Of a stretch of 5,731 bases of DNA, positions 1-5,731 are shown one piece after another. Made by a program: the position numbers and the translations under genes. The notes beneath the pieces were generated by a model that saw nothing but the letters and a program-made list of their open reading frames with translations, was not told the origin of the DNA and ran no database searches. This DNA comes from an uncultured Veillonella sp. (GTDB lineage Bacteria > Bacillota_C > Negativicutes > Veillonellales > Veillonellaceae): NCBI GenBank assembly GCA_900765235.1, contig CAAFRK010000177.1, forward strand, positions 1-5,731, given 5' to 3'. Each line of letters begins with the position of its first letter. The stretch's first letter is position 1.

Positions 1-2019
1 ATAGAACCCCCTGAATTTAAATTACGAAATATTGTTCAAGTATTAGACAATGAACCGTGGTTTACACCTGAAATGATGGACACTGCTCGTCGCTTAAATG
101 AATATTATTTATTCTCTTATGGCGATGCATTGCGTTTGTTTACAGTTAATAAAACCCTTAAATCCTATGAAGCGCCTAAGGAAGAATGGCTTGTTGTTAC
201 GCCTGCTTTTTCTGTAGAACAATTTAGTGAGCGAAAAAAGAAGCAACGAGAGTTAGCCAAATATTTACTTGAAGTAGGTGGTGCATCAAAAGCTTTATTA
301 TTGGCCAAAGGATTTTCTCGTATGGTCATTAAACAAGTGAGTGAAGCTAAGGGGATTACCAATGAATCTAGATTTAAAGCTACAAAGACTACCTTTGATG
401 AATTGTTTACAGAAGAAGTTAATATACCATTAACTGATGCACAACAAGCGGTATATAAGCCTATTCAAGAGGCGATGAATTCACATCAACATAAAACCTT
501 TTTATTGCATGGTGTAACAGGTAGTGGGAAAACGCAACTGTATTTAAAAGCCACAGCCCGCTGTATAAGTCAAGATAAGACCGCTATTATACTGGTTCCA
601 GAAATTATTTTGACAGATCAAATTGTACGGCGCTTTGTAGAAACCTTTGGTGATGAAGTTGTAGTATTTCATAGTAAATTGACGGTCCAACAACGTAATA
701 ATAACTGGGAGCGTTTACGTCGCAAGGATAGTCATATTATTATTGGTGCCCGATCAGCAGTTTTTGCTCCAGCAGAGGATATTGGTCTTATCGTAGTCGA
801 TGAAGAACACGATACATCTTATAAGCAAGAGGATATGGTTCGTTATCATGCCCGTAACGTTGCCTTATGGCGTGGAGAAGCACATGGTTGTCCTGTCATA
901 TTAGGTTCCGCTACACCAGCTGTTACTTCTTATTATAAAGCTAAGCAAGGGGAGTATCATTTGCTAGAGTTGCCACATCGAATTTTTGAACAACCCATGC
1001 CAAAGGTAACGATTGTTGATATGAAGGAAGAAATTCTTCATGGCAACTATTCTGTTTTTTCTGATGCTATGAGTAGCTTGATTCAAAAAACATTGAACGA
1101 ACATAATCAAATGATTATTCTTTTAAATAGACGTGGTTACAATACATTTGTTATGTGTAGAGACTGTGGAGAAACCATTATGTGTCCACATTGTGATGTG
1201 GCAATGGTGTATCATCAAGCTGGTGAGGAATTGCGTTGTCACTATTGTGAACATCATGAACCAATTCCTACGGTATGCCCAAAATGTAATAGCAAACGTA
1301 TTAAGTTCTTTGGTTCAGGCACACAAAAGGTTGAAGAAGAATTACGACGGCACTTTAAGTCTGCACGTATTGCTCGACTTGATCAAGATGTGACAAAGAA
1401 TAAGCAATTAGCAGAAGATATTTTACATGATTTTGGGGCTCATAAATATGATATTTTATTGGGCACCCAAATGGTATCAAAAGGGCATGACTTTAAAGAT
1501 GTAACAGCTGTTGGTATTTTGACGGCTGATTCTGTTTTAAATATTCCTGTATATACTGCATCTGAACGAACTTTTGATTTGCTTACCCAGACTTCCGGTA
1601 GAGCTGGTCGGGGGGATAAAACGGGCAGTGTAGTTATACAAACATATAATCCTTTAAATTATGCTATAATAAAGAGTAAGGCTCATGATTATGTAGGCTT
1701 TTACAATGAAGAAATCCAAAATCGTAAAGCCTTAGGATATCCTCCATTTAGAGAGATGATACATATGGTAGTGCGTCATCAGAACATGGACACCTTGGAG
1801 ACCATTGCTAATCGTATTGTAAACGATTTAGAGGCTCATAAAGGTGATACCGATATCCTCATTAATGGACCTTATGAAGCGAGTATTAAAAAAGTACGGG
1901 ACATGTATCGATTAGCGATTATGATTCGCGGTACCGATTTATCAAATTTAAAAGAATATATATATAATTCGTGGATCTTCACACAAGAAGGACTTTTGAT
2001 TGATGTAGATCCAGTTTAG
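1..2019 (+). CDS. priA: Primosomal protein N' (PriA helicase), 5'-truncated by the window edge
   Basis: PriA is a 3'-to-5' superfamily 2 DNA helicase that recognises stalled or broken replication forks and starts reloading of the replicative helicase. The reading frame is open from base 1, so the first in-frame ATG (73) is internal and 672 residues are visible. The VLDNEP segment at visible residues 14-19 matches one near residue 65 of E. coli PriA, from memory, so about 50 N-terminal residues (part of the DNA-binding domain) are missing. Visible motifs: Walker A GVTGSGKT (171-178), LVPEI (198-202), Walker B DEEH (267-270), GSATPA (302-307), LLNRRGYN (374-381), GTQMVSKGHDF (488-498) and QTSGRAGRGD (530-539). 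Four CxxC pairs at bases 1156-1287 supply the eight cysteines that bind two zinc ions in this family. No motif is damaged, so the protein looks functional. It ends 13 bases before def. Confidence 0.97.
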   Translation: MEPPEFKLRNIVQVLDNEPWFTPEMMDTARRLNEYYLFSYGDALRLFTVNKTLKSYEAPKEEWLVVTPAFSVEQFSERKKKQRELAKYLLEVGGASKALLLAKGFSRMVIKQVSEAKGITNESRFKATKTTFDELFTEEVNIPLTDAQQAVYKPIQEAMNSHQHKTFLLHGVTGSGKTQLYLKATARCISQDKTAIILVPEIILTDQIVRRFVETFGDEVVVFHSKLTVQQRNNNWERLRRKDSHIIIGARSAVFAPAEDIGLIVVDEEHDTSYKQEDMVRYHARNVALWRGEAHGCPVILGSATPAVTSYYKAKQGEYHLLELPHRIFEQPMPKVTIVDMKEEILHGNYSVFSDAMSSLIQKTLNEHNQMIILLNRRGYNTFVMCRDCGETIMCPHCDVAMVYHQAGEELRCHYCEHHEPIPTVCPKCNSKRIKFFGSGTQKVEEELRRHFKSARIARLDQDVTKNKQLAEDILHDFGAHKYDILLGTQMVSKGHDFKDVTAVGILTADSVLNIPVYTASERTFDLLTQTSGRAGRGDKTGSVVIQTYNPLNYAIIKSKAHDYVGFYNEEIQNRKALGYPPFREMIHMVVRHQNMDTLETIANRIVNDLEAHKGDTDILINGPYEASIKKVRDMYRLAIMIRGTDLSNLKEYIYNSWIFTQEGLLIDVDPV

Positions 2020-2022
2020 TAT

Positions 2023-2027
2023 AGGAG
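2023..2027 (+). promoter_or_regulatory. Ribosome binding site of def
   Basis: AGGAG lies 5 bases before the ATG at 2033, inside the 13-base gap between priA and def. This supports that ATG as the def start. Confidence 0.8.
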
Positions 2028-2032
2028 TATAA

Positions 2033-2521
2033 ATGGCAGTATTAGATGTTGTGAAAGCAGGTCATCCCGTTTTAAAACAAATTGCGGAACCTGTGGAACA
2101 TGTTAATAAAAAACTTAGAGCCCTTATCGATGATATGGCTGAAACAATGTATGAAACTGAAGGCGTTGGATTGGCTGCGCCTCAAGTAGCTGTATCAAAA
2201 CGAATTATCGTCGTAGATGATCATGCTGGTAGCGGTCTCATTGCATTAATTAATCCTGAGATTACTCATGCTGAAGGCTACCAAGTGGGCCCAGAAGGAT
2301 GTTTGAGTGTACCTGGTTATTTTGGTGATGTTGAAAGATTCGATAAAATTACCGTTAAAGGTATTGACCCTCATAATAAAAAAGTAACAATTAAAGCTGA
2401 AGGATTTTTGGCGCGTATTTTTCAACATGAAATTGATCATCTAGAAGGGCATTTGTTTATTGAAAAAGCAACTAATTTACGATTGATTACGGATCATCCA
2501 GAGGAGAAAGAAATTGTCTAA
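2033..2521 (+). CDS. def: Peptide deformylase
   Basis: Peptide deformylase is a cytoplasmic metalloenzyme that removes the N-formyl group from the initiator methionine of nascent proteins, normally near the ribosome exit tunnel. The 162-residue product has the family's three signature motifs: GVGLAAPQ (residues 44-51), EGCLSVPG (88-95) and HEIDH (132-136). By family knowledge Cys90, His132 and His136 bind the metal (usually Fe2+), Glu133 is the catalytic base and Gln51 stabilises the transition state. All are present. The length is usual for the compact bacterial form, and no long insertion is seen between the motifs. The ATG start has a good Shine-Dalgarno sequence, and the N-terminus (a VLDVVKAGHPVL-type start) fits the family. 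The stop overlaps the start of fmt, which makes the substrate-forming enzyme; pairing def with fmt is standard in bacteria. Confidence 0.97.
   Translation: MAVLDVVKAGHPVLKQIAEPVEHVNKKLRALIDDMAETMYETEGVGLAAPQVAVSKRIIVVDDHAGSGLIALINPEITHAEGYQVGPEGCLSVPGYFGDVERFDKITVKGIDPHNKKVTIKAEGFLARIFQHEIDHLEGHLFIEKATNLRLITDHPEEKEIV
2501..2506 (+). promoter_or_regulatory. Ribosome binding site deciding the TTG start of fmt
   Basis: GAGGAG sits within the last codons of def, 7 bases before TTG 2514. It is a near-perfect Shine-Dalgarno sequence. In the fmt frame an upstream stop (TGA 2484-2486) precedes it, and the first ATG (2547) lies within the FMGTPDF strand of the Rossmann fold, too late to be the start. 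The site therefore favours TTG 2514 over the other in-frame TTG at 2532. Confidence 0.8.
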
Positions 2522-3524
2522 TCAAAAACAATTGCGCGTCGTATTTATGGGGACGCCAGACTTTTCGGTTCCTACTTTAGAAGCATTAATTAAGGCTGGA
2601 CACTCTATTGTTGGTGTATATTGTCAGCCTGATAAACAAAAAGGTCGCGGTAAACAAGTTCAAATGCCACCTGTAAAAGTGGCAGCTCTGAAACATAATT
2701 TACCTGTGTTCCAACCTGTTACATTACGTGATGAGCAAGTGCAAGCTGAATTAGAAGCATTAAAACCAGATGTAGTAGTGGTTATTGCATACGGTAAAAT
2801 TTTACCGCCATGGCTTATTCGCTTACCTCAATATGGTTGTATTAACGTTCATGCATCTATCTTACCTAAGTATAGAGGGGCTGCACCAATTCATTATGCC
2901 ATATTAAATGGTGATGCTAAGACTGGTGTTACTATCATGCATATGGATGATGGCCTTGATACAGGCGATATTATTGATATCGTAGAGACCGATATTTTTC
3001 CTGGTGAAACAACGGGTCAATTATTTGAACGTATGGCCGTACTTGGTGGCGAAACGATTGTACCTGTATTAACTCGTTGGGTTAACGGAGAGATTGTAGC
3101 TACTCCACAAGATGATTCAATAGCTACACATACGACCAAAATTACAAAAGAAATGGGACATATTGATTGGTCTAAATCTGCGAATGAAATTGTAAATCTC
3201 ATTAGGGGACTTAATCCAGCACCTGGATGTTATACGTATCTCGATGGAAAACGCTTAAAAGTTTGGTCTGGAGAAGTGGTTCCAAGTGATACGACTCACT
3301 GTTTGATAGATGTCCATGGTAAACATGTACCAATTGCTATATCTGCTACAACCGTGCCTGGTACAATCGTATCTAAAACAGCTGGGTTAGGTGTATTTTG
3401 TGGTGATGGAAATATAATTCTATTAACAGAAGTTCAACCAGAAAATAAAAAGCGTATTTCTGCTATAGATTTTATAAATGGTCATCAAATAAAGGAAGGT
3501 ATCGTTTTTGGAGACTCAATGTAA
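2514..3524 (+). CDS. fmt: Methionyl-tRNA formyltransferase, TTG start
   Basis: Fmt transfers a formyl group from 10-formyltetrahydrofolate to methionine on initiator tRNA, giving fMet-tRNA for translation initiation. The 336-residue product is slightly longer than E. coli Fmt (about 315). The N-terminal formyltransferase domain (about 7-190) opens with VVFMGTPDFSVP, followed by the QPDKQKGRGK loop (38-47), which in this family contacts tRNA. The catalytic triad is Asn111 and His113 in INVHASILPKYRGAAPI, plus Asp149 in MDDGLDTGD; the spacing matches Asn108/His110/Asp146 of E. coli. The C-terminal OB-fold-like tRNA-binding domain includes GHIDWSKSANEI (215-226), RGLNPAPG (231-238) and EVQPENKKR (306-314). 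The start is TTG, placed by a strong ribosome binding site. The gene overlaps def by 8 bases and the next gene by 17 bases, indicating co-translation in one operon. Confidence 0.96.
   Translation: MSNQKQLRVVFMGTPDFSVPTLEALIKAGHSIVGVYCQPDKQKGRGKQVQMPPVKVAALKHNLPVFQPVTLRDEQVQAELEALKPDVVVVIAYGKILPPWLIRLPQYGCINVHASILPKYRGAAPIHYAILNGDAKTGVTIMHMDDGLDTGDIIDIVETDIFPGETTGQLFERMAVLGGETIVPVLTRWVNGEIVATPQDDSIATHTTKITKEMGHIDWSKSANEIVNLIRGLNPAPGCYTYLDGKRLKVWSGEVVPSDTTHCLIDVHGKHVPIAISATTVPGTIVSKTAGLGVFCGDGNIILLTEVQPENKKRISAIDFINGHQIKEGIVFGDSM
3494..3499 (+). promoter_or_regulatory. Ribosome binding site deciding the TTG start of the DUF116 gene
   Basis: GGAAGG, inside the last codons of fmt, lies 8 bases before TTG 3508. 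In this frame a TAA stop occurs at 3490-3492, and no ATG, GTG or other TTG follows until ATG 3604, which would cut away the first membrane segment. TTG 3508 is therefore the only convincing start. Confidence 0.75.
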
Positions 3525-4290
3525 GCAGTACGAAACGTATCCGTTATACCTTATATTATCATCAATTACATGTGCTTTAATTACTGCCATAATCGGCTTT
3601 CTAATGTACGTGTTAGAACCTGGGCTTACACAATTACATCCTATTGCACCCATAATTATTACAGTTGTTTTTTCTGTATGTATTGGTGCTATATGGTTAT
3701 TGTGCTTATCCTTGATTATTGCTAGTTTTGGTATTATACGGTTACATCCTATTGTTTTAAGGCTAGCCAATCAGTTTATATATGGATTATTTCCATTATC
3801 TTTATTGATTGGTAAAGTGAGAGGGGTTACTAAGGATCAATTGCGTCAATCTATGATTGATTTAATTAATCATCTCGTGATGCTAGATATGTATACGGTT
3901 GATCCAAAACGCATATTGTTATTAACACCGCATTGTTTACAGGAAAGCTCGTGTGTTCATAAGGTTACACATGATGTATATAATTGTAAGCAGTGTGGTA
4001 GATGCCAGGTTGGAAGTTTATTACAAGTTGCCAAAGATTATGGCTGTCAATTTATAGTTGTAACAGGTGGTACATTAGCGCGAATGAAGGTAAAAGAAGC
4101 AAGGCCTAAGGCTATTGTAGCCATTGCTTGTGAACGTGATTTAGCAAGTGGTATGGCCGATGTATTTCCTATACCTGTCATTGGTGTTTTAAATGAAAGA
4201 CCTAATGGACCATGTTGCAATACTACAGTGGATCCTGAACGAGTTCGTGCAGCAGTTGAACAATTAATTGGTAGGAAAAACGATGACTGA
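3508..4290 (+). CDS. DUF116 family membrane-anchored cysteine-rich protein, function unknown
   Basis: This 260-residue protein has no established function. I recognise the C-terminal part as DUF116 from LTPHCLQ (139-145), NCKQCGRCQVG (159-169), VTGGT (185-189), AIACERDL (205-212) and GVLNERPNGPC (226-236). The N-terminus is hydrophobic: strong membrane segments lie at about residues 13-36 and 46-77, with a weaker hydrophobic stretch near 88-102. No cleavable signal peptide is apparent. The soluble domain, probably cytoplasmic, has cysteines at 143, 149, 160, 163, 166, 180, 208, 236 and 237. The CxxCxxC at 160-166 plus the scattered conserved ones could bind zinc or an iron-sulfur cluster; this is inference. 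It starts at TTG within fmt (17-base overlap) and its end overlaps rsmB by 8 bases, so it is made together with initiator-tRNA and rRNA-modifying enzymes. A role linked to translation or membrane-associated RNA or protein maturation is possible, but context alone supports it. Family assignment is firm; function is open. Confidence 0.9.
   Translation: METQCKQYETYPLYLILSSITCALITAIIGFLMYVLEPGLTQLHPIAPIIITVVFSVCIGAIWLLCLSLIIASFGIIRLHPIVLRLANQFIYGLFPLSLLIGKVRGVTKDQLRQSMIDLINHLVMLDMYTVDPKRILLLTPHCLQESSCVHKVTHDVYNCKQCGRCQVGSLLQVAKDYGCQFIVVTGGTLARMKVKEARPKAIVAIACERDLASGMADVFPIPVIGVLNERPNGPCCNTTVDPERVRAAVEQLIGRKNDD
4273..4276 (+). promoter_or_regulatory. Ribosome binding site deciding the ATG start of rsmB
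   Basis: AGGA, followed by an A run, lies 6 bases before ATG 4283 and within the final codons of the DUF116 gene. The alternative in-frame TTG at 4268 lies upstream of this site and has no purine-rich sequence at a suitable distance, so ATG 4283 is preferred. Confidence 0.7.
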
Positions 4291-5638
4291 AGTAAAAAGT
4301 TATGAACAACAAAATATTCGATTGCTCGCAGTGAAAGCTTTGAGTGATATTAATCGTAATGGTGCTTATGCGAATATCAAGTTACAGGAGTATTTACAGA
4401 AATATCATCTATCCGATTTAGACAGACGATTTTTTACTGAGTTGGTATATGGTGTTATTCGTAGAAAAAATTATCTTGATGCCATTATTATTCACTTTGC
4501 AAAACGACCTCTCAAGAAATTATCTTCAATGGTTGTAGAAATTCTTAGACTAGGTATTTACCAAATTATCTATATGGATAAGGTACCTGAAAGTGCAGCT
4601 GTCAATGAATCTGTTAAATTGGCTAAAAAGTTAACTAGAGGTTTATCTGGTTTTGTAAATGCAGTGTTACGTTCCGTTTTGCGTGAAAGTGATAGTATTT
4701 CTATTGGTGAACTTGCTAAATCTGAGGCTGAAGAAATTTCTTTCATTTATAATCAACCATTATGGCTGGTTAATTTATGGATGAATGAAATGGGTAAGGA
4801 TAAGACTATAGATCTTTGCGCTTGGTTTAATGAACAACCTAGATTGACGGCACGTATCAATACGATAAAAATATCTATTGAGGATTGCCTAAAAGAATTA
4901 CAAGATTTAGGTTGGACCGTTGAACAGGATACATATATTCCAGAAGTAGTTTATATTAATGCGCATCAAGGCCATTTAGAAAAAGCAAAACCTGTTATCG
5001 ATGGGCACATTACCTTTATGGATAAAGCATCTATGTTAGTGGCCCATGTAGTAAATCCGCAGCCAGGAGAGCGCATATTAGATTGTTGTGCTGCACCAGG
5101 TGGTAAGTCTATGCATATGGCAAGCCTCATGAATAATACAGGCGCTATTATGAGTTGTGATATATACGATCATAAATTAGACCTTATGAATCACAATGCT
5201 CAGCGATTGGGCGTATCTATTGTTTCTACTAAGCTCCAAGATGGTCGTTATTTACCTGATAATTGGAAGGAACAATTCGATCGTGTCTTAGTTGATGCAC
5301 CATGTTCTGGACTTGGCATTTTACAAAAAAAATTAGATATGCGTTGGAGAAAAACAGAATCCTTACTTACTGAATTGCCTCCATTACAGCTTGAAATATT
5401 AGAAAAAGCCGCTGAAATGGTCAAAGTTAACGGATATTTAGTATATTCTACATGTACTATCAATAGCGGTGAAAATGAGGATGTATTGGAAAAATTCTTA
5501 GCAACTCATAAGAACTTTGTTATTGACCCTGTATCCTATGAAGGATTACCACCATCTACCGATGGTATGATTACAACATATCCACCGCGAGATCATATGG
5601 ATGGATTCTTCATGGCTCGTATGAAGCGCATATCATAA
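4283..5638 (+). CDS. rsmB: 16S rRNA (cytosine(967)-C(5))-methyltransferase RsmB
   Basis: RsmB (Fmu/Sun) uses S-adenosylmethionine to methylate C5 of C967 in 16S rRNA (E. coli numbering) in the cytoplasm. The 451-residue product is close to the usual length of about 430-450. Residues about 10-135 form the NusB-like RNA-binding domain that separates RsmB from related m5C enzymes (IRLLAVKALSDI; DRRFFTELVYGVIRRK; SAAVNESVKLAK; GFVNAVLR). The Rossmann methyltransferase domain follows, with FMDKAS (245-250), the SAM-binding DCCAAPGGK (267-275), Asp293 in SCDIYDHKL, DAPCSGLG (338-345) and STCT (389-392). By family knowledge Cys391 of the TC motif is the nucleophile and Cys341 of the PC motif assists product release; both are present. 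The C-terminal GFFMARMKR is also typical. I chose ATG 4283 over the upstream TTG 4268 because of its ribosome binding site; this gives an 8-base overlap with the DUF116 gene. It is followed directly by the rlmN start. Confidence 0.96.
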   Translation: MTEVKSYEQQNIRLLAVKALSDINRNGAYANIKLQEYLQKYHLSDLDRRFFTELVYGVIRRKNYLDAIIIHFAKRPLKKLSSMVVEILRLGIYQIIYMDKVPESAAVNESVKLAKKLTRGLSGFVNAVLRSVLRESDSISIGELAKSEAEEISFIYNQPLWLVNLWMNEMGKDKTIDLCAWFNEQPRLTARINTIKISIEDCLKELQDLGWTVEQDTYIPEVVYINAHQGHLEKAKPVIDGHITFMDKASMLVAHVVNPQPGERILDCCAAPGGKSMHMASLMNNTGAIMSCDIYDHKLDLMNHNAQRLGVSIVSTKLQDGRYLPDNWKEQFDRVLVDAPCSGLGILQKKLDMRWRKTESLLTELPPLQLEILEKAAEMVKVNGYLVYSTCTINSGENEDVLEKFLATHKNFVIDPVSYEGLPPSTDGMITTYPPRDHMDGFFMARMKRIS

Positions 5639-5644
5639 TAATAG
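5636..5644 (+). other. Three tandem in-frame stop codons ending rsmB
   Basis: The rsmB frame ends TAA TAA TAG, three consecutive in-frame stops. The extra two would catch ribosomes that read through the first before they reach the rlmN start 13 bases further on. In an AT-rich genome this may also be chance. Confidence 0.6.
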
Positions 5645-5647
5645 AAA

Positions 5648-5652
5648 TGGAG
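5648..5652 (+). promoter_or_regulatory. Ribosome binding site of rlmN
   Basis: TGGAG lies 4 bases before ATG 5657, a slightly short but workable spacing. The ATG at 5647, which overlaps this site, opens a frame that reaches a stop after nine codons, so it is not a competing gene start. Confidence 0.6.
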
Positions 5653-5656
5653 TACC

Positions 5657-5731
5657 ATGATAGAATTATTGGGTAAGTCTTTAGAAGAATTACAATCTAT
5701 CTTTAAGACCCATAATATACAAAAGTTTCGA
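5657..5731 (+). CDS. rlmN: Dual-specificity 23S rRNA/tRNA adenine-C2 methyltransferase RlmN, N-terminal fragment cut by the window edge
   Basis: Only 25 codons are visible and the frame is open at the window end. The start MIELLGKSLEELQSIF, then a short polar stretch ending in KFR, matches the N-terminal helical region of RlmN, where the pattern 'LxxLxxEELxxxF...FRAxQ' is usual. Position directly after rsmB, 18 bases downstream, is the standard place for rlmN in Firmicutes. RlmN is a radical-SAM enzyme that methylates C2 of A2503 in 23S rRNA and of A37 in some tRNAs. Its diagnostic CxxxCxxC cluster lies beyond this window, so the call rests on a short match plus gene order. Confidence 0.75.
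   Translation, partial: MIELLGKSLEELQSIFKTHNIQKFR

Noticed and set aside
73..78. ATG-ATG as the start of priA
   Set aside because: The frame is open to base 1 and the upstream residues, including VLDNEP, match PriA, so this is an internal methionine pair.
165..362. Minus-strand open frame opposite priA
   Set aside because: It lies entirely antisense to a convincing gene and its translation shows no recognisable motif.
1133..1393. 86-codon + strand open frame inside priA, with several cysteines
   Set aside because: It is a frame-shifted shadow of the PriA zinc-binding region; the real frame carries all PriA motifs without a break, and no separate ribosome binding site was evident.
1664..1669. 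TATAAT preceded by TGC within priA, a possible internal -10 promoter element
   Set aside because: No convincing -35 element sits at the right distance, it lies inside conserved coding sequence, and such hexamers are common by chance in AT-rich DNA.
2246..2440. Minus-strand open frame opposite def
   Set aside because: It is antisense to the conserved deformylase motifs and has low-complexity composition typical of a shadow frame.
3017..3202. Minus-strand open frame opposite fmt
   Set aside because: Antisense to the intact Fmt linker and C-terminal region; no recognisable protein features.
3516..3770. Minus-strand open frame opposite the DUF116 membrane segments
   Set aside because: The length reflects codon bias of the hydrophobic coding strand; no family resemblance seen.
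4268..4282. Upstream TTG start for rsmB adding five residues
   Set aside because: No ribosome binding site precedes it, whereas ATG 4283 has AGGA at 6 bases.
5248..5463. Minus-strand open frame opposite rsmB
   Set aside because: Antisense to the catalytic motifs of RsmB, with no recognisable motif of its own.

Overview
The window is an AT-rich bacterial chromosomal segment that is almost wholly coding, with every gene on the + strand. The order is priA (5' end cut off) - def - fmt - DUF116 membrane protein - rsmB - rlmN (only its first 25 codons). This arrangement is typical of Firmicutes. The DUF116 gene between fmt and rsmB is, from memory, found in clostridial and Negativicutes relatives but not in Bacillus subtilis. 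Together with the AT-rich codon choice, this suggests a Negativicute, perhaps Veillonella or a relative. That assignment is inference, not proof.

Layout: 1-2019 carries the primosomal helicase PriA with all helicase motifs and the eight-cysteine zinc region. 2033-2521 is peptide deformylase and 2514-3524 is methionyl-tRNA formyltransferase. 3508-4290 is a membrane-anchored, cysteine-rich DUF116 protein of unknown function. 4283-5638 is the 16S rRNA m5C967 methyltransferase RsmB. 5657 to the window end is the start of the RlmN rRNA/tRNA adenosine methyltransferase. No gap exceeds 18 bases. No terminator, RNA gene, repeat, mobile element or CRISPR array is visible. Any promoter for the unit should lie upstream of the window.

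The genes form one tight transcription unit. fmt overlaps def by 8 bases, DUF116 overlaps fmt by 17 bases, and rsmB overlaps DUF116 by 8 bases. Each has a Shine-Dalgarno sequence inside the end of the preceding gene, so translational coupling is likely. Both fmt and the DUF116 gene appear to start at TTG. Functionally, Fmt adds the formyl group to initiator Met-tRNA and Def removes it from the nascent protein; RsmB and RlmN methylate rRNA. PriA, which restarts replication forks, is the functional outlier but a regular member of this cluster.

No defence, mobile or otherwise exotic system is visible. The one protein of unknown function is the DUF116 protein. It combines a hydrophobic N-terminal anchor with a soluble domain rich in conserved-looking cysteines, and it sits among translation-maturation genes.
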